From NCBI GenBank assembly GCA_019456195.1, contig VRUK01000016.1:26972-67683 (forward strand): 40,712 nt of DNA. The letters run 5' to 3'. Each line of letters starts with the position of its first letter. Within the stretch, counting starts at the first letter, position 1. The notes beneath the pieces are model-generated. The model was not told the origin of the DNA. It made no database searches and was given only the letters and a program-made list of their open reading frames with translations. The position numbers and the translations under genes are program-made. The DNA comes from Planctomycetota bacterium. Lineage in GTDB: Bacteria; Planctomycetota; Phycisphaerae; Sedimentisphaerales; Anaerobacaceae. Below are positions 17,979 through 27,039 of the stretch, piece after piece.

Positions 17979-19776
17979 TTAAGGCAGTAATTGATTTTTA
18001 GTAAGTACACCGCCTTTAGCGGAATCGACTGTTATGGTGAAGCTGCCTTTTCCTTTAACGACAAATTGTACGATAGCAGAATCCATACCACCGATTGCGC
18101 TCAGCTCAACTCGTTCAGGCCGACGTTTAACCGGTTGGACACGCTTAAAGAATTTATCAGTGACTCGCCCGGCGGATAAGACCTTAATGTCACCGCCTTT
18201 AATGGAAACAATATCTGGCGGGCTGATATGGTGGGTAATATCCTGGTCAGTACGGGTTGGGATAAGACGCTCGTTTTCCACCGTTACCCAGATTTTAAAC
18301 AAGTTTTCTTTAAGCTTCTCTACAGCTATTTCATGAATCTTCAGCAGCGGCATCATATCAGCATGATATAGCGTGAAAGCCATGTTGCGATGGCATTCTT
18401 CTTCAAGCAAAAAAGAAGGCGGTAAACGTCCCCATTCTTTCCTTCGTCCTCCGATTTCAATTTTCCCATAGGTGGGATGGTCATATTCCCGCCAGGGAAT
18501 AAGGCCGTCACCCATCAGCACATACTCAACAAATTCAGCTTGTTGTTCATCCGAAGGCGCATCCGATGTTTTGTACAAGTTTTTGGGTGTCCATAATTCG
18601 TTTGAAAACGTCAGAATGCCCCGCCCCCCATAAAACCAATCAAGCTCACCACCCCAGACAGTGTAGAGGTCATCCCAAATAACAATTGAGCGATAATAGG
18701 GGAGGAATTTTTCGCCCCGCTCGCCGATGAGTCTTAATACTCTCTCGTCCCGGCTGCTTATCTCGCCACCTTCCCGGCCCGGACCTCTCAGAATTAAGCC
18801 ACCTGAGTTATGATACGAATGCGCGGCGGCAATATTTGAACGGGAAAGAACAAACTGGGCTACTGCCCGTGTTTCCGGCTGCGAGAACGGATATTCCTTT
18901 GCACCATACTGAACATAATTCGGCTGCCAATCGAATGCCCAGTTACGATTCATGTCATAGCCACCCCGCCGATCTTCGTTTATGCGGCCATCACCATCAT
19001 TGTCAATACCTTCACCTCCAAGCAGGCTATACTGGCCCCGCTCATCCGGCTCAACTCTTACCATAAGGTAGTCGGCGTAATCCGGGTGTGGTTTATACCG
19101 ACCGAATGGGTCCTTGATACGCATCTGAGTAATAACGCCGTCACCATCAAGGTCGTTATAGTCATCTTCATCCATAAGGCCGTCCCGGTCATCGTCCGTA
19201 GGCTCAAGGCCTGTACGAGATGAGCGTGAAGAATACGCGGCGTGAAACCAGAAATCGCGTGCATCGGGATTGATCGTCGGAACAAGATAAAAAACACAGC
19301 GATCAAGCAAGGCTGTTACTTTCTCAAGCCGTTCGTACTGATGGCAAAGATACCAAGCTGTATAAGCTACTACTTCACCGCCCTGGACTTCATTACCATG
19401 AATATTTCCGTCAATATACATTCCCGGCTTACGGTCTGGGTCGCCTACATTGCGAGACGTAACTTCTAAGCACCAGATATCTCGGTCCTGAACCGATTTT
19501 CCAATAGAATACAGCCGAGTGAAGTCGGGAAAGGCTTTGTGCAGCCGCGCGAGAATGCCTCCCATACCAGCATGGTCATAGAATCGGTTCCATGCCACTT
19601 CCACTTTCCGTTCATCTGTCGCACCCAATGCCGGAAATGAATGACCGGAGCGGCCGGGTCGCTTGCCTTCGGTTTGCGGCTCAATTTTTTCGCATCGGTT
19701 TTTACAGTCAGCGTTAAAACGAGATACAAAGAAACAAAAAAACTATATAAGTTCTAATCTTCGATCTATGCTTCAT
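17979..19776 (-). pseudogene. M14 zinc carboxypeptidase-like gene with a +1 frameshift near its start
   Basis: The main frame (TTG 19628 to 17979) encodes an M14 domain with an intact zinc motif (GNIHGNE: H77, E80 counted from that TTG), a later His in AAHSYHNSGG and the catalytic Glu in FSNELW. It carries acidic calcium-type loops (DDDRDGLMDED, DLDGDGVITQ, DNDGDGRINED) and a C-terminal beta domain. That frame has no export signal and only a TTG. A typical signal, MKHRSKIRTYIVFLFLCISF, starts at ATG 19776 behind GGAAGG (8-base gap) but ends at TAA 19714-19716. A +1 shift at TTTTAAC (or one T fewer in the T7 run upstream) joins it to the M14 frame. It may be a true lesion, an assembly error or recoding. 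It follows the other M14 gene by 41 bases. Confidence 0.8.
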
Positions 19777-19817
19777 AATAAAGACCTTCCACATTATGAA
19801 AGTCATCCATTGTTATT

Positions 19818-21572
19818 CTATCTGCTTTTTTCCAGATTAATAGTTCCCTCAACTTGCCCGGCCAGCATCGAAATAATTTCAAAACCGATTTTTTTACGGT
19901 CGGGAGCATAGATTATATAGCGTGCCTCGACCATACCACCACTTCCCGGGATTACAGGCAGACTGGTTATCCGAGTTCCAGAAAGGAAATGCTCATCGTC
20001 CAGCTCAATGACCAGCCGTGTCGGATAAACTTCTCGTGTTGTTTGACCCTGTGCAAGTGAAGTAGGTAAAAAACCGGTGTTTTCCACCTGTATCTCGATG
20101 TCATATGTCCCCTGACCCAGGTGTTTAGTTTCGATTCTTCGAATGCCGATACGCGGCAGACGCTGTATAACCGTCGTCAGAAAATCAGTGTGCCTGCCGA
20201 CAATTTCTTCGACCATATTTGCGGGTGGATTAGTGAGCGAGAAAGGAGCATATCCACCGACCTCGACTTTTCGACCCGGAAAATCAGGATGCTCTATCGA
20301 CTGCCATTTGATAAATGCCCCGGGCGCATGTTCATCAAACCATTTCAACTCGCTACGTTCGGTTTCATTGCGACCATCTTTATCTTTTTTAGAATCTGCA
20401 CTTTTTTTCTTTTCTTCGTTGTCTTTTGCTTCTTCCTCTTCTTCGGCATATTCTGAACGCTCCACGGCTACAGCCGGACTCCATGGCCGGGATGCAAGTG
20501 ATAATCGACCCCACTGGAAATACATCCAGTCGCTAAACGTGCCGGGGCAAGAGGCAGCCTCAAGCTCTTTGTTCAACCCAATCGCTTCTCGATATATCTC
20601 ACCCATTACTTTGTAATAGCCCAGGTCTTTCTCATCAATCGCTGTCATTGGTTTTCGGCGACCGGGGGCAGGTGCGCCCTCAGGTGTTTTGAGAAGATTA
20701 TCAGCAGCGCCATAGGTAATAATAATACCGATATTGGGATGCTCGATAACAAATTCAGCGAGCGCACGTGTTTGAGCTTCACTGACCTGGTGTACGCCTG
20801 CATCAGAGGCAAAGAATTTGTAGTTATACGGAAAGTTGCGATTGAAGTTAACGCCCCCAGGCCCATCTTCATTCCATGCCTCATCGTGGTCATTATCGAT
20901 ACCCTCACTCAGGTAACGCCATGCGCCAACCTCACCTTTTAAACGGTCGGCTTCCATGAGCAGCCTTTTGTCCGCCGGATCGAGAATATAGTCGCCTTCC
21001 TAGTCCTCGACACGCATCCAGGTGATAAGGCCATCTTCGTTAAGGTCTTCAGGAGCATCTTCATCCACAAATCCATCATGGTCGTCATCGACAGGTTTAT
21101 TGTTTGCACTGGTTTCGAGTTTCGGCTCGATGAAGAAATGTTCGGCCGCATCCGGATTAAGTCGCGGGATAATATAAATTGTTGTTGTTTCCAGAAGTTC
21201 GGCGATTTTGGTATCCGTTCTGTATTGCTTTGCCAACTGTTCGAGCCATGATACTGCTATTGAAGAACCTGTCAGGTCGTTACCTTCTATACCTGCCACG
21301 ACCAAAATGGCGGGACGTTTTTTTCGGTTGTCTTCGGCACCCTTACCAACCTCTGCAATCCAGATCTTTCGCTTTTCTATTGACTGAGCTATGCTGTCAA
21401 CTCGCACGAGATTAGGGTCTTGTTTGGCGAGGGATACCAGATGTTTCCTCAGAGATTTGTAATCGTAGTACGTCGCTGGCCGGGCAGTTCCTGTCTGTAT
21501 TGTCAACAGACTTATTATCACTAACAAAAACCAATACGGCTTCATTTTTAGTTGAAAAATCATTAAGGACAT
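19818..21572 (-). pseudogene. M14-like gene with degenerate zinc site and in-frame TAG
   Basis: Two open stretches (21572-21000 and 20999-19818) lie in the same frame, separated only by TAG at 21000-21002 (codon 191). The sequence continues sensibly across it (MRVED, stop, EGDYILDPADKRLL). The first part has a signal peptide and an M14 N-terminal half, but the zinc motif is AGIEGNDLTG, so HxxE has become ExxD; the later zinc His is also lost (IITYGAADN). It is thus an M14 homologue that probably binds no zinc, even before the stop. Calcium-type loops match the neighbour (DDDHDGFVDED, DNDHDEAWNED). A Glu/Lys-rich linker lies around codons 373-398. AAGGTGAT precedes ATG 21572. The gene order (inactive then active M14) suggests a functional pair. 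Confidence 0.8.
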
Positions 21573-21711
21573 ATCACCTTCCTTTATGAAGCTTTGTTCA
21601 ATTCCTCCAAAGCAAATATGAGAAACTCGTCTGCTTTTTGTCTAAAATGCGTCATTGGACAGTTTCTATCATATCAGATAATTATATACCATATCGCCTC
21701 ATTAGTCAAGC

Positions 21712-23184
21712 TTATGGTCTGAATTGCATAGAATAAAGATTCGCATCCTTCATAACAAGATGAAGTCGAATTGCCCGGGTTGAGAGCTGACCCACGTCAG
21801 TTCCTGAACGCCAGGAGGCGGGATGCTCGATATAATTTCCAATCAGTTCTTCCGCGTCAGAAAGTGAATAGCCGGGAATAGGTTTGCCCTTAGAATCCTG
21901 GATTTCAACCTTTATATATCCCGGAGCTGAGGTAGCAAAGTTGAGCAGTAGCTTACTGCCTTTGAAGATAAATGGTTTCGTGGTCATGCTGCCGCTCTTA
22001 TAAGGAGCATATATTGAAGTAAAACCATCAAGCCGCAGCGAATAACGGCGAAGATGTGCCGTTGGCTGCGCGTAGTCGTGCTGGACGTAAATTGACATTT
22101 CGTCAGTTCCGGTTTGAACGACATTCAGAGCGGGATAGTTTGAGCGGGAGCCCCAGTTTTGCAGGCCAACGCCCGGTCGTATAAACGCCTCCATAAAGGT
22201 CCTGTTATAAACATTACCACCTCGAGAGGTCATTAAAACAGCATCGGAGCAGTCTTTGAAATAATTGGGATTCACTTGTAACTTCGCAGCCTGTTTTTCA
22301 TTGAGAACCTGACGTCCGGGAAGAAAACGGGCGGCGATAGCTACATAGATATGTGACGCGCGAAAGTAAGGATGCGTCTGGTTAGTATATAAGTGCTCAA
22401 GAATTGTGTCACCAAATGTCATTTTGGTCGGGTCACTCCAATTCAAAAAATCCTTTGACGTAGTTCGGCTGATAGTGCGGAAGCCGCCATAGCCCGTTTC
22501 CGTCCAGGTGCGAAAATAACAAAGATAGCATTGCTCGCTGTCGGACCAAAAAGCCACGTTCTGGGAATCGAATATACCTCTGGTAAAAACGGCTTTTTCC
22601 CGGAGCTTTTTCCAGTGAACACCGTCATGGGAGACATAGGCGATAAGACCGCTCTTTCTTGTGCCACCCAGAGCTTTGAAACGTTCGCTTTGCGGCGCAC
22701 CAGGTCTGGTATCGAGAAAGGGACTGAAATTATGATTGACCGGTGCGGCATCAGCCAGAATAACGTTGTTTGACTTTGAGCCATTGGCAGTAAACAGATT
22801 GAGTTTTGGCTTTGTGATATGGATACCATCCTGTGATTCGGCATAGCAAGTGACTTCCCGGCTGCTGCCGTCTCTGCCAGCCTGTGGCAGTCCTCTATAG
22901 TAGAAACGGTACTTGTCCCGGTCCTTTATCACAGTGCAGTATCCGCAGAAAGCTCCTTCCCAAGGTTGGTCAAACGCGAGTACCGGTCCTTCATCGTGAG
23001 GATGATGCAATATCAGATGTGCCCCGTCAAGACGCTCGATAAGATAATAGTCAACAAACAACTCACGTTTCGAACCTATGTCTATATAACCTGACTCTTT
23101 TGCAAAAGATGGTACCTCCGATAAGAAGGAACCTATAACCAATTGAAATATAATTATCAATAACAAGTGTTTATTTCTAATCAT
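21712..23184 (-). CDS. Secreted beta-propeller protein, glycosidase-like
   Basis: A 490-residue exported protein (signal about 1-28). Repeated blade-like segments (YRFYYRGLPQ, TCYAESQDGIHITKP, GLIAYVSHDGVHWKK, QCYLCYFRTW, RTTSKDFLNWSDP) fit the five-bladed propeller of GH32/GH43/GH130-type enzymes, in which aspartates and SxDGxxW motifs are common. A C-terminal beta-sandwich (about 400-490: LLLNFATSAPGYIKVEIQD) follows. I cannot assign catalytic residues. GGAGAG lies 8 bases upstream of the ATG. It is 139 bases before the M14 genes, in the same direction. Confidence 0.75.
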   Translation of the reverse strand: MIRNKHLLLIIIFQLVIGSFLSEVPSFAKESGYIDIGSKRELFVDYYLIERLDGAHLILHHPHDEGPVLAFDQPWEGAFCGYCTVIKDRDKYRFYYRGLPQAGRDGSSREVTCYAESQDGIHITKPKLNLFTANGSKSNNVILADAAPVNHNFSPFLDTRPGAPQSERFKALGGTRKSGLIAYVSHDGVHWKKLREKAVFTRGIFDSQNVAFWSDSEQCYLCYFRTWTETGYGGFRTISRTTSKDFLNWSDPTKMTFGDTILEHLYTNQTHPYFRASHIYVAIAARFLPGRQVLNEKQAAKLQVNPNYFKDCSDAVLMTSRGGNVYNRTFMEAFIRPGVGLQNWGSRSNYPALNVVQTGTDEMSIYVQHDYAQPTAHLRRYSLRLDGFTSIYAPYKSGSMTTKPFIFKGSKLLLNFATSAPGYIKVEIQDSKGKPIPGYSLSDAEELIGNYIEHPASWRSGTDVGQLSTRAIRLHLVMKDANLYSMQFRP

Positions 23185-23214
23185 TTCAGACTCTCCATGA
23201 ATATGATAAAAAAA

Positions 23215-24216
23215 TCATTTCTGAACTTTTACAGCCCGGATTAAAGAATTCATAAACTCATCCTGATGTACCAACTTCACCTGACCAAATCCCGACTCAC
23301 TAAGGTCATGGCTGTATTCATCGAAAGTATAAGTGCTGCCCTCTTGGGTATTGACAAGCATATTGACAGCGAACAACGCCCCGCCTTTGGGGCTGGTGTG
23401 GGATGGGTCCATAACAACATCACGTATTACCACAACACCGTCGTCATTCAGAGCCTTGTGGATTTTTGTAAAGAGCGCTCGGTTTTGCTCTCTGGAATTC
23501 TGATGGCAAATCGCCCCGAGCCAGGCCAGGTCTGCTCCAACAGGTAAATTATCGGCATAAAAATCGCCCGGTACAAGGCTCACTCTGTCACTCAGTCCGG
23601 CCTCAGCGATACGCTTCTCGGCCATCAATATAACCGGCGGAAGGTCGAACAGTGTTGCCTTTGCCTTTGGGACAGCACTAAGAAACGCTATTGTCCATGT
23701 ACCTGAGGCACCGCCGATATCAAGCAAATGGTTGAATTGCAACGGCTGTAGTTTATCAACAACCTCGACGGCTATTGGCCCGGAGAAATTATGCATAGCG
23801 CCGATAAAGTCGGCCTGGTCCGCCGCCTGGCCACGAGTGCTCGGAGTACGCTCGGCAGGCTTGCCGGTTTGTGTCACATCGGCGAGCGCGGCCCAGCGAC
23901 GAAGACAATTAGCCAGATGGCGAACCATAGGCAGGACGCTGTTAGCTGATTTCTCAGTCAATAATTTGGCCACGTCCTCAGGAACACTATAATCATTGCC
24001 CTGTTTGGTCAGAAACTCCATCGCTACAAGCGCATCAAATAGAATAGTCGTTGCCCGCAAATCGGCGCCCAACTCGGAAGCCAGAGCCTGAGCAGTCATC
24101 GGCTTTTTGTGGAGAGGACTAAACACATCCAAATCCGCCGCCGCTGCCAGCACGCAGGCTGGCTGAAATAAACGGGCCATATCCAAAACTTCTTCTGCTG
24201 TCCATTTTTTTGCCAT
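23215..24216 (-). CDS. SAM-dependent O-methyltransferase-like protein
   Basis: A 333-residue cytoplasmic enzyme. The N-terminal winged-helix dimerisation domain (about 10-85: PACVLAAAADLDVFSPL, ALVAMEFLTK) and the C-terminal Rossmann domain with SAM motif LLDIGGASGTWT match the acetylserotonin/hydroxyneurosporene O-methyltransferase family. GAICHQNS occupies the place of the catalytic His region. The substrate is unknown. ATG 24216 is chosen over ATG 24222 because AAAGGGG is 8 bases before it and only 2 from the other. It is 30 bases before the propeller gene, so the two may share a transcript. Confidence 0.88.
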   Translation of the reverse strand: MAKKWTAEEVLDMARLFQPACVLAAAADLDVFSPLHKKPMTAQALASELGADLRATTILFDALVAMEFLTKQGNDYSVPEDVAKLLTEKSANSVLPMVRHLANCLRRWAALADVTQTGKPAERTPSTRGQAADQADFIGAMHNFSGPIAVEVVDKLQPLQFNHLLDIGGASGTWTIAFLSAVPKAKATLFDLPPVILMAEKRIAEAGLSDRVSLVPGDFYADNLPVGADLAWLGAICHQNSREQNRALFTKIHKALNDDGVVVIRDVVMDPSHTSPKGGALFAVNMLVNTQEGSTYTFDEYSHDLSESGFGQVKLVHQDEFMNSLIRAVKVQK

Positions 24217-24396
24217 CAACATATCCCCTTTAGCTTAGATTTCATGTTCAGAGTGCTAAACCACGCTATTAAACATCTCTTTTATTAAGATATCAACTCT
24301 GTTTTATAAATACAATTTCTTCTCTCCACTATCGCTCCAATATCGAATAATCCTTGTCAATTGTAAATGATTCTTAAAAACAGGAGTCTAAAATGT

Positions 24397-24430
24397 TATA
24401 ATTCTATCGAGTATTCTAAATTTAAGAATA
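24397..24430 (+). promoter_or_regulatory. Candidate -10 element and operator-like inverted repeat
   Basis: TATAAT at 24397-24402 is a perfect -10 hexamer, followed by the inverted repeat TATTCT-AAATTTA-AGAATA (24412-24430) where transcription would begin, about 60-70 bases before the oxidoreductase ATG at 24485. No convincing -35 is present at 17 bp. The repeat could be an operator. This is inference. Confidence 0.3.
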
Positions 24431-24484
24431 TTCAGAATATCCGACAATAAAGCCAAACACTGTAATCGATGAAAGGGGCGTAAT

Positions 24485-25705
24485 ATGAATGAGGAAGAAA
24501 ATAAGAATATGACTCGCCGAAGTTTTATGTCGGGTGTTGGGGCGGCCGCTATTTCTTTTACGATTGTCAAACCCAGCAGTGTAAGCGGTACCGGAGCCAA
24601 CTCTCGTATTGAGGCCGGCTGTATCGGCCTGGGCAGTCGCGGCAGGATGATTGCCGGAATGCTTGAAAGGCATGGGGGGTATCAAATTACCGCTGTGGCG
24701 GATTATTTTGCCAACGTTGCCGAGGCGGCAGGGAAACAATTCAAAGTTCACAAAGCACGCCGGTTTTCAGGACTATCCGGTTATCAAAAACTTATCGACA
24801 GTAAGGTGGATGCAGTATTTCTGGAAACGCCGCCTTATTGCTTTCCTGAGCATGTGGAAGCGGCAGTGAAAGCCGGCTGCCATGTATATATCGCCAAGCC
24901 GCTGGCATGTGACGTGCCCGGATGTCTAAAGATAGCCAGGATGGCTCAAAAGGCCAAAGCAAACAAAAAGGCCTTTCTGGTGGATTTTCAAACCCGCACG
25001 GACTCATTTTATATTGAGGGCATCAAACGAGTGCAAGATGGCGTGATTGGCAAAGTAGGAATGTTAAGCTCAGAGTATAATGATGAGAGTTTCAGCGACC
25101 CTCCAAAGACCTCTAACATCAAAAGTCGGCTTCAGCATCTGACTTGGGTCAATGACAATGAACTGGGCGGCAGTTATCTTGTGAATGCCGGTATCCATGC
25201 GATTGATGTTGCCTTGTGGATTGCCGGCCAAAAACCCATCAACGCCATGGGCAGTTCCCGTATTGTGCGACGACAACCACACGGGGACTCTCATGATGTC
25301 TATTCGGTTACTTATGAGTTTGCAGACGGACTTATCCTGAACCACCGTGGAGAGCATCTGAAGAACCGCTTTGAGTTTCGCTGTGATTGTTTTGCTCAGG
25401 GGCGGGACGGCTATCTCGAAACCGGCTATACGGGGCGTGTGCGAATACTGGGAAATCGAGGCGGATACCGCGGAGGTGAAGTAGTAAACCTCTACCCCAG
25501 CGGTGCCGAGCGAAATATTGACACCTTCTACAAATGCGTCTCGAACGGCATATATGAGAATCCAACGGTCGAACCAAGTGTAAACTCCACTCTATCAGCC
25601 ATTCTGGGACGGGAAGCCACAGAAAGAAACACCAAACTCACATGGGACGAGTTAATCCGTGAGAATAAAAAACTCGAAGTGGACTTTACCGGTTTAAAAG
25701 TCTGA
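24485..25705 (+). CDS. Tat-exported Gfo/Idh/MocA oxidoreductase
   Basis: A 406-residue protein. Twin arginines in MTRRSFMSG followed by a hydrophobic Ala-rich stretch form a Tat signal, so it is exported folded, with its nucleotide bound. The Rossmann motif GCIGLGSRGRM, the IAKPLACD form of the family's EKP motif and the C-terminal GFO_IDH_MocA alpha/beta domain follow. Ala-Lys-Pro in place of Glu-Lys-Pro is a small variation. AAAGGGG lies 6 bases before ATG 24485. It is transcribed alone, divergent from the methyltransferase and convergent with the M19 dipeptidase. Substrate unknown; such enzymes usually act on sugars or sugar acids. Confidence 0.88.
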   Translation: MNEEENKNMTRRSFMSGVGAAAISFTIVKPSSVSGTGANSRIEAGCIGLGSRGRMIAGMLERHGGYQITAVADYFANVAEAAGKQFKVHKARRFSGLSGYQKLIDSKVDAVFLETPPYCFPEHVEAAVKAGCHVYIAKPLACDVPGCLKIARMAQKAKANKKAFLVDFQTRTDSFYIEGIKRVQDGVIGKVGMLSSEYNDESFSDPPKTSNIKSRLQHLTWVNDNELGGSYLVNAGIHAIDVALWIAGQKPINAMGSSRIVRRQPHGDSHDVYSVTYEFADGLILNHRGEHLKNRFEFRCDCFAQGRDGYLETGYTGRVRILGNRGGYRGGEVVNLYPSGAERNIDTFYKCVSNGIYENPTVEPSVNSTLSAILGREATERNTKLTWDELIRENKKLEVDFTGLKV

Positions 25706-25746
25706 GTGAAAACAGGCAAGCTATAAAGCTATTTACCTTACTGCCT

Positions 25747-26964
25747 TTAACGAGCGGCTCTTTCGACCTCCGACCATACGCGTAAAAAGTTGTCGGAACA
25801 TATCTTCTTTATATCCGCTTCAGTGTAACCCTTCTTCAAAAGCTCATAGATAAGGTTCGGATAGCACGATACATCTTTCAAGCCGACAGGGAGCTGACCT
25901 CCAACACCATCGAAATCAGACCCCAAACCGACGTGCTCAATTCCAACCAGCTTCACAACGTGATCTATATTTGCAACAACATCTGAAATATCAGCATCGC
26001 CAAGAGGATTTTCCTTCGCATATTTGTTGTAGTACTCATCTCTTGCTTCGCCTTGAAGATTATTAGCTTCAATATATTCTAATATGTTTTTTTTACGGTT
26101 CACATATTTACTGTTGATTTGCTCACTCACAAACATAGAACCAAAATTGATTTGAATTACCCCTCCTTTTTCAGCCAACAGCTTTATCATTTCATCGTCC
26201 ATATTACGTTCCCAGCCCGGTGTAAAATAACGACAGGACGAATGTGTAGCTACTACAGGTGCTTTTGAAAGCTCCATTATCTGGTAGAATGTTTTATCTG
26301 AAACATGTGAGATATCTACGAGCATCCCCAAACGATTCATTTCAGACACAACTTTCTTGCCGAAAGGACTTAATCCATTCCATTTCCGCTGCTCATCATA
26401 CGATGAATCGCAAATATGATTACACTTTGAATGCGCCAAGGTGATATAACGGATGCCTCGATTATAAAAGTATTTTAAGTTGTTAAGATTGCCTTCAATC
26501 GGCGAGCCGTTTTCCATTCCCATAACAATGGATATCTTACTAACACCAAACTGCTCTTTCACATCTGCAACAGATCCGGCCATAATAAACTTATCAGGCC
26601 AGCTTTGAGTCAGGCCTTGGGTTGTTTTAATTATCATGTTGGCAAAATCCATAGCTCCGCCTTTGTCTTCGTATTCAGGGGGGACATAAACAGCCATAAA
26701 GACCACATCGAGACCGCCCTGCCTTGCTCTTGGGTAATCAAAATCCCCTTTTTCGGTTCTCTGTGAAATATCCTCCATCTTTTTGATAAGACGATAGGGT
26801 ACATCCTGGTGAGTATCAACAATCATATATTTCTGAGCTATCTCGTTAGCCTTTATCTTCAACTCAGCATCCGTCAAAGTTATAGCTTGTTGTTGACAAC
26901 TGATAATTAAAGCCGCCGTTACAATAATTATAATCCAGGAAATTATCTTTATGCTCTTGTTCAT
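25747..26964 (-). CDS. M19 membrane dipeptidase, lipoprotein
   Basis: A 405-residue lipoprotein (probable acyl-Cys23, ALIISC). The renal-dipeptidase metal ligands are visible: H52 and D54 (VDTHQD), Glu in MGMENG, His in LVDISHVSD, His in VATHSSCRYF and Asp in GLGSDFDG. The length suits the family (350-410). It hydrolyses dipeptides, often including D-residues, outside the cytoplasm. A charged insert near residues 275-315 (NRKKNILEYIEANNLQGEA) is also seen in some bacterial M19 proteins. It is last of a minus-strand group with the C69 dipeptidase, symporter and exporter, 75 bases after the C69 gene. Confidence 0.93.
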   Translation of the reverse strand: MNKSIKIISWIIIIVTAALIISCQQQAITLTDAELKIKANEIAQKYMIVDTHQDVPYRLIKKMEDISQRTEKGDFDYPRARQGGLDVVFMAVYVPPEYEDKGGAMDFANMIIKTTQGLTQSWPDKFIMAGSVADVKEQFGVSKISIVMGMENGSPIEGNLNNLKYFYNRGIRYITLAHSKCNHICDSSYDEQRKWNGLSPFGKKVVSEMNRLGMLVDISHVSDKTFYQIMELSKAPVVATHSSCRYFTPGWERNMDDEMIKLLAEKGGVIQINFGSMFVSEQINSKYVNRKKNILEYIEANNLQGEARDEYYNKYAKENPLGDADISDVVANIDHVVKLVGIEHVGLGSDFDGVGGQLPVGLKDVSCYPNLIYELLKKGYTEADIKKICSDNFLRVWSEVERAAR

Positions 26965-27039
26965 AATTTATCCGCCATATAAATAACTATCTTTTGCAAT
27001 ATTGTCTTTGATACTAACGTTACTTATTTAATCACTACA

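Noticed and set aside
21000..21002. Pyrrolysine at the in-frame TAG
   Set aside because: Many neighbouring genes end in TAG, no PYLIS-like context is evident and M14 peptidases are not known pyrrolysine proteins.
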